From assembly GCF_029784165.1 (NCBI RefSeq), contig NC_073696.1, positions 176,256,912 to 176,320,911 on the forward strand: 64,000 nucleotides of DNA. The letters are read 5' to 3'. Shown piece by piece: positions 46,125-57,465 of this stretch. Origin of the DNA: Wyeomyia smithii (Eukaryota; Arthropoda; Insecta; Diptera; Culicidae). The translations under genes were made by a program, and so were the position numbers. The notes under the pieces are model-generated. The model saw only the letters and a program-made list of their open reading frames with translations, had not been told where the DNA came from and did no database searches. Positions within the stretch are counted from its first letter, which is position 1. Each line of letters starts with the position of its first letter.

Positions 46125-46484
46125 CACTAAAGTCGCCTTTACGCGGGGGATACGTGCCGCGTAAAAAAAACCCCGTAAATTCCGGAATCCGCGTAAAAAT
46201 AAACCGCGTGAATTCCGGAATCCGCGTAAATTCCGGAATCCGCGTAAAAAACCGCGTAAATTCCGGAATCGGCGTAAAAAAACCAGCGTTAATTCTGCAT
46301 TCCGAGTGAAGGGAAACCGGAATCCGCGCAAAAAAAAATACAGCGTAAATTCCGGAATCCACGTAGAAAAAAACGCGTAAATTCCGGAATCCGCGTAAAA
46401 AAACCGCGTAAATTCCGGAATCCGCGAAAAAAAACGCGTAAAAAAGCCGCGTAAAAAAAACTCGCGTAAAAAGCGACCTTAGTG
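46125..46484. mobile_element. 360-bp CACTA-ended element filled with minisatellite repeats
   Basis: It begins CACTAAAGTCGCCTTTACGCG and ends with the inverted match CGCGTAAAAAGCGACCTTAGTG, flanked by TA on both sides. The CACTA...TAGTG ends fit the CACTA/Mirage/Chapaev superfamily, with TA as a 2-bp target duplication. The interior is about ten variants of a unit GCGTAAATTCCGGAATCCGC plus an A-run, centred on the palindrome TTCCGGAA. It is non-coding; the minus-strand frames reading RIPEFTRF repeats are products of the tandem array. Confidence 0.8.
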
Positions 46485-46565
46485 TACATTTCTTTGAATT
46501 AAATTACTCCATTATGTCGAAATGAGGATCCTTTGTATATTACCTTTCCTACTAACACAATATCT

Positions 46566-46812
46566 TTAAGGTAATTGAATCCAAAAATGGCCGACTTCGA
46601 GTCACCACTTCGAATTTTCGAAAGCACAAGATTCGGAAATAGTTAATGCGTTCCCTGTGAAAATGCTATTTTATGTTTGCTGTGGTGAAGCAAACATAAA
46701 ATAGAATTTTCATTAGGAAACGCAATGAGTATTCCCGAGTCTTGTGCTTCTGAAAATTCGAAGTGGTGACTCGAAGTCGACCATTTTTAGATTCAATGAG
46801 GTTTCACCTTAA
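46566..46812. repeat. Near-perfect 247-bp hairpin (foldback)
   Basis: Arms of about 116-124 bp (46566-46681 and 46689-46812) pair with few mismatches and one ~7-base gap near the outer ends. The loop is only GTGGTGA (46682-46688). The outer ends are TTAAGG/CCTTAA. It could be a palindromic MITE or a source of a long hairpin RNA that enters the siRNA pathway. Only the geometry is observed. Confidence 0.88.
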
Positions 46813-49800
46813 TCCTGTAATTTTTATGACGGTAGTATGGATTTACTGTACCTTAAGTAGACGTTGAACCAAAATTCCTACCCCCTTTCCCCCTGGCGAT
46901 TGTAAGGACGTAGCCAGGTATCCTACAAAACGATTAGTTTGCAGATAATATTATCTGGCAAAAAGATACTAGTTGCAAGTTTCTTGCCTGTGACAATAGA
47001 TGATGTTTTAGCGAAATTTTTATCAGGGTATTTTTCCTATGTTGGTCACCTGCGATTTGACCTATCCCATATGGTAACTATGCTATTATTAATTGGCTCT
47101 GAAATAATAAAATTGCATAGAAATTTATTTTCAGAATTATAAAAAAATACTACATACAAAAGTTTAAGATCAGTAGCTTATAATATTTCCAGTTTGAGTA
47201 CAAAGTTAGAATATCATTCGAATCAGGCGTATCAGAGGTCCCTGTCTTGTGAAACTCTCGACCATTGAAAATAGGTTTTTGACAAGTGATAAATCTGCAG
47301 CATCCAAATTGCATTTTAAATGATCGGTGAACCCCGGAATAATACGTTTATTCGTCTTACTGTCGAGCAGGCTTGTCTTTTTTCCTCAGAAAAACATTGC
47401 AGTGTAAAAGATTATCTTCCACTGTGAACAACTTCTCTCACACTAGTGAGCAAAGCTACACATTTGCTTGGAGAGAGCAGCGAATCGTGTGTATCTGAGG
47501 AAGCCTTCATGTGAAAAAATACCGCGGTAGAATCTGAAGTATCTCGCTAATAAGATAAAAACTGGTGAGAGCTTTTTCACACGAAAAGACATTACGCTCT
47601 ATAACTACAAAACAGATTTCATCGCAAAGCTCCTATTGTGTGTCTCTTAAGCATATATCAAACGAGGAGAGCATACAGGTAAAAAGCAAATTGCGTTCTT
47701 CGCCCGTCACGTATGTTTGCTCTTCGAATATTGTCGAATTTATCTCAGCAGTGCACACTGCGGTGTACTTCTTTGAATTCTCCTTAAAGTGATTCCACTC
47801 TTGTTTCGCTCAGCTGTGCTGTAAGTAGCAAAGTATAAGTGTTTGGTGCGAGCAGCCGAAACAAAGCACAAAACAAAAAAAAGTATAGTAAAGAAAAAAA
47901 GTATAGTGGTTTATTTTTTTTTTATTTGATTCAAAGGAGTTGTTTTGAGTTCCAGTTTTCTTGAGATTGAATGTAGGACCACTTTTTATCACAGACTTTC
48001 AAGCTGAAATTTGCAGTCACATCATTGTTTATACATTGTACTCATCTAAATGAAAATATTCAACTTTAGTTTTTCGCATAAAATTTACGAATCAAGCGTA
48101 ATTACTACCGTATACGTACCAGGGCTCCACGTTTTCGAAGCATAACAAAAAAACGGAACATTTCACGTAGTCTTTTTGTTTCGACCAGTTTCATTTTCAT
48201 TTCAATTCCTCTGGCTACTATCATCGAAACACGATGAACATTTTTTGGCTATCAAACCGTTTTTGATAACGAGATTCTTCTACGTCTAATGTTCATGGGT
48301 TCAATGCGAATGAAACTGAAGACTATTTCAATTGACGTAATAACTAACGCAAAGTATAATTCATTGCATTTTTATAGCATGTCATTTTAAACTAGTACCG
48401 CGTCACGTCATTCGGTGATACTTTTTAAACGTGCAAGCAGTTTTTAGTGCCGATGTTGATGGTTAAATCTAAATCATTCACATCATATCGGGCCATTTCA
48501 CCGCTTATGCCCCATGTCAATTTCAATTGAAAATTGTCAGGTAATGATGACGATGACCTTCGCTTTCAATTAAAAATCATTTTTTTTACCTTATAAATAA
48601 TTGTCTTAAACTTATAATTAACAATATCAACATGCCGTATTTTGGGCGATTTCTTATGGTACAAACAAAAAAAAACTGAGTCAAACTTAGTAATCGGTCA
48701 GAGAGTTTTTTGTACGAAGCTCATTGCTTAATTTCTCGACCTTTTACAAATTTCGAATTCTTTTTATGTCCAGGGTTATCAAAGTTAGCAAAGGGGGTGG
48801 CAAAAAATAAATAACACCGAGACGAAAAAAAAAGAAATATCTTTGATCAAAGTTTGTGTGCAAGTTTGTAACGTTTGTAACTTGCACTCAAATAAATGTT
48901 GAAAAATAACACTTTATTATTTTTATTATTTATTTCGCTTGCCTTTCGACGACACTCGCTGTCACCTGAATTGTTTGTTGCTAAATTAAGCATTTATGCT
49001 GTCGAAAAACCAATGAAATGAACAAAACGGTTTGAGCTTTTTTTTCTTCCCCTTTCAATATTCAAGATTCAAGAATGAAAATAAAATTTGTAACGGCCTT
49101 ATTCATCAGCACGAAGGAAAATTATGCCGCGTCAAAAATGCATGCTAATTACTAAAACGTATCGTTGGACATATACCTATACACTGTTATTGCAAGTAAT
49201 AAAGTTTCAAGGCCTTTCGCTGCAGTCTCCAGGTCTGCGCTGAAAACGGCCATCATAACAAACTGCAGCAAACAACATCAACTAGACTAGGTACAACTTT
49301 GGGAAGCAATGTTAACACTTGACCTAGCAGAGCAGTCAACCGATCATTTGAGAAGAAAATACTGGGAAAATTTCGCTGGCACAAAAAATAGATACAGTCG
49401 CGATGAACAAGAGACGCATGACTAGGCATACAAATCGATGCTAGTCCGGAAATGTTTTCACGACACAGAAGACAGTGTACAGCTGCGAGAAAGCAACAGC
49501 AGCAGCCAAGTGAAACCTCGAGCAAGTGAAAATAAGTTATGTTTAGCAGCGTGGGAGATTTCTGTGGCGACTTTGAAAGTGAATGGAATGAAGCATTCGA
49601 GTCTAGAGGCTGTAGTTTCAATTGAGATCAATTAGTAAATAAGGGTCAGTAACTAATAGTTTAAGCATTAATTACTTTCAAAGTTACGATTTAGATTTTA
49701 GAAATATAATTTCAAATGCATACCAGCTTCAATTCAGAAGAAAACTCGTGCAAAACAGATTTGACACCTACGCTTTTGTTTAAAAATAATTGCATATTTT

Positions 49801-49895
49801 ATATATGCATATAATCCCAAAGTTAATGATTTTTTTTTTTTTTTTTTGTTGGACAAGAGATTTTGTAGATTGGTTGGCTAATTCAGCCCGTGTAT
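46813..49895. other. AT-rich intergenic region, no recognised gene
   Basis: Only short open frames with no motif are found (for example 47565-47792 plus, 49253-49621 minus). The stretch 49480-49550 contains a CAGCAGCAG-like run, possibly untranslated-leader-like sequence, without a gene nearby. An oligo(T) run lies at about 49830-49848. Confidence 0.45.
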
Positions 49896-50009
49896 AGAAG
49901 CAAAAACGATTTTTTGTTTCTTAATCCGACAGTTTCGGTGACTTTCTAAAAGGTGAAATAAAGTCACTGAAACTGTTGGATTAAGAAACAAAAAATCATT
50001 TTTACTTCT
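49896..50009. repeat. 114-bp hairpin with 50-bp arms
   Basis: Arms 49896-49945 and 49960-50009 are reverse complements with four differences in 50 bp, all transitions. The loop is 14 bases. Two of the four differences would pair as G-U in RNA on the plus strand and the other two on the minus strand. It resembles a small palindromic MITE or a hairpin precursor. No target duplication was fixed. Confidence 0.85.
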
Positions 50010-53000
50010 GGCTTACTACAAAATTAATCGCTACAGTCGACAAACAAACAATTTCAAAGGATTTTGAATAATTAAGGCAATTCAAATATTTACTTTTAAT
50101 AATAGCTGAGAAAAAATTTTGACATAAAACTTTGGGCTCGAACAACGATTACATCTCCTCCGCCAAAGCGTATTGGTGCTTTACTGTTTCTTATCTTTGA
50201 TATTATTTTGCTTTGAACAACAAGGGACTATTGGTGTCAGAGTGCCACAAATATTTTGAACGACAGTGTAATGAAGTATGTATCCAGTTTATTTCATTGA
50301 CAGTAGATGAAGCAAGCATAGTTTTGGCAAACTTTTGACGCTTTCCAGTTGACGTGGAAAACCAAATATTAACGTAAATATAAATTGAATTTACGGAGCA
50401 ATTTCTTACGATCAAATTTGAAAGCTCAATTCAGAAAGAGGCAAATAATTGAAATATTTTTTGACAAGATACAATATTAACTAGTTAAGCGTCTTACTGA
50501 AATAATGTAACGCATGGAGGAAGAAAGAGGGGTTGAGTCTTCGTTACTTATTGTTACATAGTGGGAGGGGGGTTGGTTGAGACAGTTAATGTGATGTTTG
50601 CTCAAAATTTGAAGGGGAAGATAGATTGTTCAGCGTTACGTAATTTTAGGGAGGGTGTTATATCGAACGTTACTTATTGTTACAAATCTAGATTTTTAGC
50701 GTTACGTAATTTTCGCAAGACGCCTAATAACCTTTTTGTTTCTGCGAAGATGTAACCAGTTGTAATTTTTTTCTTATTCAGTTTCATTCTGTTGTCAACT
50801 AAATGAAATATTTTATCCTGTCCATTAAACAAAACACCGGATGATCTGTGCTGCTATCATCGTTGTAAAAAGATTGGATTCTGCATGCAGAATGGTAGGT
50901 ATGCGAAACAAAATGAAAAAGCGTTCATACGTCATATGGGATTTTACTTAGCAACGAAACGATTTAACGGTTTCATCGTGTCGATGCACAAGCGCAGCAC
51001 ACATGAACAAGCATTCGCATATTTAACCGCCAAATAATTTATGCGGATCGTACAATTTAAAATTCATTACATTGACTTGAATTCATTAGTGTACGCCGCT
51101 CTATTAAGCTAGAGGGCTTGAGCGCTGGAATTTTGGGAAATATAATTTAGTCTATCTGACTGAATTCGTGCTACTGGATTGCACACAGAGAAATCCCACG
51201 TGCTTCGATATCGATTGCCTTGTATAACTCTGCTGGATTCTGAACGCAGGAATACACCTGCCTGTGGCAGTTTGCTGTGAATGACGTTTGGTACATTATT
51301 AATTCGTTGATATATTCCTTTGTTTTAATTGCCACAAAAAGTCAAACCAAACGCGGTTATGACTCGTTCTCAGACAACAGTTGATCGAAAATCGCGGTTA
51401 ATTAGTAGCCTCGAGCAGTACAAATGTCTGGGGCGTCTTTTGATATAATAATAAGATATGAGAATGCTTAATTAAAATATAGTAATTACAAAGCAAACAG
51501 AAAATACAACTGTCTATGCGGATAACGTGGTTTGTCATTGTTGTTTGGATTTTGTTCGTAACGTATTAGTAGAACGTTAACCTTGGAAAAGCAAAGCAAC
51601 AAGCAGGAGGTGAACTAATATTGTTTTCTAAATCAATAATACGCTCATCGACACTAAATATTAGAAATATGTATACTAGTGGGTACAATTTCGCTAAGTA
51701 AGCTGGGTAGCGAATTATTAGTGTCGCTAATATTTTGTCCATCAAAACACTAATCGCTCATTCGCTAAAAAGGTAAGAAAACAGGACAAAAATACTCATG
51801 AAAACAGTGGATTGTTGTAGGCGAGCCTAAAATGCTTCGAACGATATTTTCAAATGGTCTGAGAAAGTTACTCCTATCACGTACCTATGCTTTATTCAAA
51901 CAACGTTCAATTGTCTTAATACTAGTAGTAATACTAGTCCCTTCTCTACAAGACAAGCACAAATTTATCTTTTTACTGTAAAATGGGGCTTTACTTATCG
52001 TACCAACCACAGAGCGTTTAGAAAAAACAAGCTCCAAGTAATTGAGATTAGAGTTTGACGACGACAAAAGTTTCTTCAAGTTGCAGTACACTTGAAATTT
52101 CTGTAACTTTGATTCTACTTTTGCCATTCAAATATTAATCGATTGAAAAAATATGTGATTTAAATAGGAATATAGTGTTATATTTTCCAAAAAAAGAAAT
52201 TACGTTTGATTTGTCTCGTTTTCATAAAACCCTAACCTTCGAGTGCTCTGATGAGCAATAAATTCAACCATCAATGATTTCAAGTCATCATTTAGTCAAA
52301 GTTAGAAGAAATGGAATGTAAATAGGTACGTTAGTTTCATAATTCGTTTCAGTCAATCAATATTTCTTTTCATGCACAAACAACAACCTCCAGTGCGATC
52401 ATTCTTTAATATCACAAGCTTTGCATTTTCAATGCTATGCGCTGAGTCATCACTCTCTTCATTGGATCCATCCGGTCACCTAACATTGATATTCTCCCAC
52501 AATGTGTTCAAAATCAAAGCTCCTAAGTTTGTAAACAAGCCTCAAGAAATCTTAAGTCATATTTCCTGCAACCAGATACACTGAGGCGGCTTCGAATGGC
52601 TCCAACGCGGCAGCATAGAAAGAGACTAGAAGTACTGCTGTCAACGATCGAATATTAAACATAACAAGACAGGCTGAGCTGGCAAAAAACGAAGTGCTCA
52701 GATCGACAAGTCGAAATGGCAAACTTGTTTACATAAGCATTCTTTTCTTCGTTCCCACAATGTGTGCAACAGCAGTCAGCTCTTTTGGGTACGGCGTCTG
52801 AAAATAGCATGACGCACAATGGGAGCAACAAATAATCAAAAAGCAAAAATAAAAGTTATCATCAATAATTCAACATGAGAAGAGCAGAATAAAAAAAAAT
52901 AATACGAATGTTTCATAATTACCAGTATTTCTATCAAAAGGCTTATGAACTATGAGCTGATATAAAATAGTTGTAAAAACTATGAATGATTCCACCGTGC

Positions 53001-53918
53001 ATAACCATTGAAATATGGCGGATTACGGGACTGCTGAAAGCACACAACGAGAGTGAAAAAACCGAGCCAGTAATCCTCAACAATATTGAAAAACGAGATG
53101 TTTCCTCTGATACTTGAAATGTTTACCCCTGCAGCGCTCCAACTGTTATACGATCGTTTCCACTTGTAGACAAAACATATGGGGATCCTGTTGCAATTGT
53201 TCGGCTCAACCGATGTTCTCAATTCTTGGTAGCCCTAATGGGTCTTACCCCCAAGCATCTATACCACATGAGCCTCCGTCTGGCGTTCACTTTCTCTCAC
53301 TTCTTGGTCTTTAGCATGCGCGAGATTAGCATACTCTTGGGTAAAATTATTTACTATGTTTTCCAGCATCGGCGGTGATTATAATTCGATGACGATAAAC
53401 GTCTACTTGAAATTCAAAGTACCCCATTATTGAGTACCCCATCCTGAAACGCGATTTTCATTTCTTCACCGATTGTCGTCGCCTAAGGTGTTCATATAGA
53501 GTATACCGTATAGCGTAGACGGTTTCTCTTTAGAATGGATCAATCTAGGTTAATGCTGTCATTACACTAACCTCTGACACCATTATGTAAACCTTTTTTC
53601 TGTATATAGACCAATCACTGCGACCAGTAACCTTGTTTTATTGTGATATTACCGGTATTGCTAATTACAATATCCGGAAAGAGAATTATACCTTTATTTA
53701 GTCAATTTTATTATAGGAGATACTTCGTTTTACAAAAAGGAAGTCATCGTGGTATTGTGAAATTAGGCCTTTGGCACCGAATCGCCTAATTCGACTAAGA
53801 TTCGAATCCATCTCGAACCGCTTATCAAACAGACTACGAATTATACAAGTTGAGGTTAGTCTTTTTCTAAATGGCAATAATCACTGATATTTCAATGGCA
53901 ATATCGTTAACCCTGGTG
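50010..53918. other. AT-rich intergenic region, no recognised gene
   Basis: No family is recognised in 3.9 kb. The phrase GTTACTTATTGTTACA is repeated near 50544 and 50669, and GCGTTACGTAATTTT near 50633 and 50700, so 50510-50760 may be a small decayed repeat. One minus-strand frame (51885-52127) is listed separately. Confidence 0.45.
51885..52127 (-). CDS. Hypothetical 80-residue protein
   Basis: A minus-strand frame starts at 52127 (MAKVESKLQKFQVYC) and ends at 51885. It is Lys/Ser-rich with four cysteines and has no recognisable motif. Its stop codon is followed at once by GTACGTGA, which resembles a splice donor, so the frame could also be part of an exon. Support is weak. Confidence 0.2.
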   Translation of the reverse strand: MAKVESKLQKFQVYCNLKKLLSSSNSNLNYLELVFSKRSVVGTISKAPFYSKKINLCLSCREGTSITTSIKTIERCLNKA

Positions 53919-53926
53919 GTCTGAAG
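53919..53926. repeat. Left 8-bp target duplication of the TAGTGCTGGGA MITE
   Basis: GTCTGAAG is repeated at 54231-54238; the match extends one base further on each side (GTCTGAAGT). Confidence 0.85.
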
Positions 53927-54230
53927 TAGTGCTGGGACTTTTAACCGGATATATTCGTGATCCGGTTATCCGAAGCTCGAATCACGGATGGGTGAACGAA
54001 TACTATTCGGATGACCGAATATCCGGATACGGATAATCGAATAGTCGGATAATCGGATGTCCGGATATCCGCATTTTTTTTTCTGTCGGATATCCGGTTA
54101 TTCGACTTTTCGAAAATCCGGATATCCTGCCGGATAATATCCGGATATCGGATTGATCCGGATATTGGATATTTGTCGGATATCCGAGGTCGGATATTCG
54201 GATATTTCAATCCGGATAGTCCCAACACTA
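53927..54230. mobile_element. 304-bp hAT-type MITE rich in ATCCGGAT palindromes
   Basis: The ends are TAGTGCTGGGA and the inverted TCCCAACACTA (one mismatch), flanked by an exact 8-bp duplication. The interior is a dense series of CGGATATCCG/ATCCGGAT palindromes and variants, about 20 in 300 bp. The minus-strand frame 53941-54300 (SDKYPISGSIRYPDI repeats) is a by-product of these. It is non-coding and needs a hAT transposase supplied in trans. Confidence 0.88.
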
Positions 54231-54238
54231 GTCTGAAG
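54231..54238. repeat. Right 8-bp target duplication of the TAGTGCTGGGA MITE
   Basis: This is an exact copy of GTCTGAAG at 53919-53926. Confidence 0.85.
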
Positions 54239-54829
54239 TCACGTAAAGTGCTATTTATTGTTAAGTGTTTTAGTTTTATTACTGATCTCTTCTCTGACAT
54301 TCAAGCCACATGTTAGTGCACTGTTGCCTGCCATATTTATGTTAGTCATCTACATGATCATATTTTGATCAATTTTTGTGATCATTACGAATTTCAACTT
54401 AATCTATAACTCCAGTTTTTATATTTTATTATTCTGATTATTTTCTATTTCTCGTTTTAACCGTTCATTTTTTTCCTCTTAGATTTCTGTACATAAACTC
54501 TAGCAAGATCTTTTGATACACGAATGCCTAAGCGTTTTGTCAGGTAACATGTAATAAAAAAACAGGTTTAGCTGTTTTAGTGTTGTTTTAACCGTAGAAC
54601 TACGACCCATTTTTTTAGGAACCAATATTTTCAAACACGAGTTTTCGTGAGTTTTTTTATAGGGGTGTTTTGTGATGAATAATTTACTAAAATTTATTCA
54701 GAATTTATTTTGTGTGTTCTGTCTCAAACGGTGACATATCAACACTATTGCACCTATTTTATATTTTGATTCATGAATAGATTGTAATTGCTTTCGCAAT
54801 TAAGTGAATATATTTGTAGGAAAATTGTG
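54239..54829. other. Short intergenic stretch, nothing recognised
   Basis: AT-rich sequence between the MITE and the 3' end of the Jockey relic. The relic's 3' end is somewhere near 54750-54850 and cannot be placed exactly. Confidence 0.4.
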
Positions 54830-54859
54830 AACCTACTTGTCAAGTAAAGAAATGGATTT

Positions 54860-55744
54860 AAAATTAAACCTAAACCCAATCTTACATTTATCCTATTGAC
54901 CATAAAGTGAGCTAATCGTTGTAATTGAGGGTCGCCACGATTTTTTCGAAACTTATTGGTATTTTGGTTTGACATATTTTCTTATTTTTCCACATTAGTA
55001 AGCCTGTGTAGTTCATTCGGGCTATCGCTGGATTAGCACGAATCAACTACACAGACTTCAATATTATTTTCAGAAGTTTATTCTGAATCATTTGAAGCAT
55101 ATCCTTTCTGATTGTCCAACAACTCGTTCAGATGGGGTCTGCATATAACATTGCTGGTCTAAATATTTGTTTATTAATTAACAGTTTGTTTTTGAGACAA
55201 AGTTTAGAATATCTTCTGATGAGAGGATATAATTTATGTATTTATTGCACTTTGTTTGGATATTCTGAATGTGCTGCTTGAAAGTAAGATTTTTATCATA
55301 AACTAGCCCTGAATATTTAACTTGGTCAGACCAATTTAAGATTGCACCGTTCATCTTAACATCGTGATTTTTGGTAGAAAGTTTTGGTCATCTTAACATC
55401 GTGATTTTGGTAGAAACGAAATTATTGGTTTATGAAAAAATGATTAGTTATATTTTTGATGCACTAGGAGATATCTTCCATTTTTGCAAATATGATGAAA
55501 ATATATCTAGATGTTTTTGCAGCTGACTACATATGACACGAATGGTGGTAAATCAGGAAGATCAAAGGTAAAAACATCATATAAGATTGGGCCCAGGATA
55601 CTTCCTCGAGGTACACCAGCTCTAACAAGCCAGAGGAATAACCTTCAGATTTATTAGTACGAATGAATTTAGTTACTCTAAGTAACTGATGAATAGTCGA
55701 ATGCCTATGGAGACAAATCGCGCGAAATGACCGATGGTCGAATA
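54860..55744 (-). pseudogene. Jockey RT palm and C-terminal region, decayed
   Basis: The minus strand reads GVPRGSILGPILYDVFTFDL near 55620-55560 (the palm's PQGS-type block, with R for Q), then pieces with stops, then LNWSDQVKYSG, DKNLTFKQHIQNIQTKCNKY and INKQIFRPAML between about 55340 and 55140. This is the conserved order of a Jockey-type RT C terminus. The catalytic F/YADD box was not recovered. Frameshifts and stops make it inactive. Confidence 0.72.
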
Positions 55745-56275
55745 TCACAGGTGGAGAGATTTTTTACACCCATGAGTTACATTCAAAAAGGGCGTATGCC
55801 TTTTGGCACAGGTTTCATTCGAAGCATTGTAGTCCAGAAACCGTTGGTTGTATAGAAAAACTGTCTGAGAATGAGTTGTAGGGAATTAAAAATGCACCAT
55901 AAAAAAAATATACACTGTACAAAAAAAAATTTTTTTGACCAAAAAATAAATTAAAAATAAACATTTAATTTCAATTTAAAAAAAAAAGAGTTGAATATTT
56001 TTTTATACGCAAACTTTTTAAAAAAAAGTCCAGGATGGAGAAATGAAAAATATTTATTTTATGGTAGATTAATAATTTTATAAAAATTCTAATTTAAACA
56101 TTTTTCAAAATATTTGTATTTTGATGATTTTAAAAGATGCAGAAAGTCATTTTGAATCAAAAAGCTCTTGGTAGTAAACATTTTAAAGGCATCGGTTTTC
56201 GAGTTATTTTAAATTTAAGCTCGAAAAATTATTAATATTTCGGAAAATACACGTTCTTCTTAATTGCTGCTTGAT

Positions 56276-56289
56276 TAAAAATATACAAT
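56276..56289. repeat. Left target duplication of the I-clade fragment
   Basis: TAAAAATATACAAT is repeated at 57201-57214. The unoccupied version of this site is preserved in the opposite arm near 58448-58462 in inverted form. Confidence 0.88.
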
Positions 56290-57200
56290 GGTCCCTTCTC
56301 ACTGCTCGATACCGGGTAATGAGAAAGCGGACTCTTTGGCTAAGTGGGCGCAACAAACGGTGATATTTATGAAAGACCAATTGCCTTTAATGAATTTTTC
56401 GCACTTGTACGTCAGAATACGATCATCAGTTGGCAAAATGCTTGGACCAGAGGGGAATTGGGAAGGTGGTTACATTCCATAATCCCCAAAGTATCGACGA
56501 ACCCGTGGTTCAAGGGGTTGGATGTAGGTCGGGATTTCATTTGCGTGATGTCCCGGCTTATGTCCAATCACTATAGATTTGACGCGCTCCTCCGTCGTGT
56601 TGGGCTCGGGGAAAGTGGTATCTGTGCCTGTGGTGAAGGTTATCACGACATAGAGCATGTGGTTTGGTCATGCCCTGTACACCGTGACGCCAGGTCTAAA
56701 TTAATAGCTTCCCTGCAGGCCGAGGGTAGACAGCCGGCTGTTCCTGTTCGTGATGTCTTGGCGAGCCGTGACCTATCCTACATGTCCCTTATATACGTTT
56801 TCCTGAAATCCATCCACGCCCCAGTCTAGTCCCGTTCCCCTCCGTCTACACCCAACAAAACGACAAGAACACGTTTGAACCTTAAGCACAAAACCAGCAA
56901 CCAGACCCCGCACAATAGAACCAGGACCCAAGGACTACGAGCCTCTGTCCCAACTCACGACATCGTGGCTCAGCAGAACGAATCCATACATGCCATTCGA
57001 CGATTATCAGACGACCATTGAACAACAAAACACTGATTGGAAATCCCATGCTAGTTTTAAGTTAGACTTAATTTCAGCTCGTAGTCGGCAGCGAGGATAA
57101 AAAATTTGCTTTAGTTTTTAAGTCATCAGATATAATTGGCGCCGTTAAACATTAAATTGTATTCGTGCCGTGTCAAATAAATGTTATGTGAAGAAAAAAA
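56290..57200 (+). mobile_element. 5'-truncated I-clade retrotransposon copy (3' 0.9 kb)
   Basis: This is a second, plus-strand copy of the 3' end of the element at 23943-29815: the end of RNase H, the C-terminal domain, 3' UTR and oligo(A) tail. The final 160 residues of ORF2 are identical in the two copies, and nucleotide differences are few (for example CATCCACGCC versus CATCCATGCC). A 14-bp target duplication flanks it. The insertion lies in the left arm of the long-TIR element. Confidence 0.93.
56291..56829 (+). pseudogene. I-clade ORF2 C-terminal fragment
   Basis: It begins within the RNase H domain (VPSHCSIPGNEKADSLAK, including the last catalytic aspartate) and a one-base deletion near 56341-56345 (AAGGTGGG to AAGTGGG) shifts the frame. 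From 56344 the rest reads openly to the normal stop at 56829 and includes the CACGEGYHDIEHVVWSC zinc-like motif. No promoter or N terminus is present, so it is a dead-on-arrival copy. Confidence 0.92.
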
Positions 57201-57214
57201 TAAAAATATACAAT
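57201..57214. repeat. Right target duplication of the I-clade fragment
   Basis: This is an exact copy of 56276-56289, directly after the oligo(A) tail. Confidence 0.88.
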
Positions 57215-57465
57215 TCATTCTTTGGCAACAAAACGATTGGATAAATAGCTCAAGCGCTAAACCTTAGCCTACCTACACGTTCCCCTTGCCGAATGTTTTA
57301 TAAAAAAATATGTTTGTCGTGCAACACTACCTACTTGTTTACTAATAATAACTGTTTGTAAAGTACGCAACCAGTAACTACTGGGTTACCTATAATATCT
57401 GTTTTCGTATATAAATACGTTTGCACTACTCCAGATGAGTTAGTAACAGTTTCCATTTTGTGAAG

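Noticed and set aside
45907..46489. Minus-strand ORFs with repeated RIPEFTRF motifs
   Set aside because: They are products of the tandem repeat inside the CACTA-ended element.
53941..54300. 119-codon minus-strand ORF with repeated YP/SDK motifs
   Set aside because: It is a translation of the ATCCGGAT palindrome array of a MITE.
55010..55070. Small hairpin GTGTAGTT...AACTACAC
   Set aside because: It is short and lies within the decayed Jockey C-terminal coding region, so it is probably accidental.
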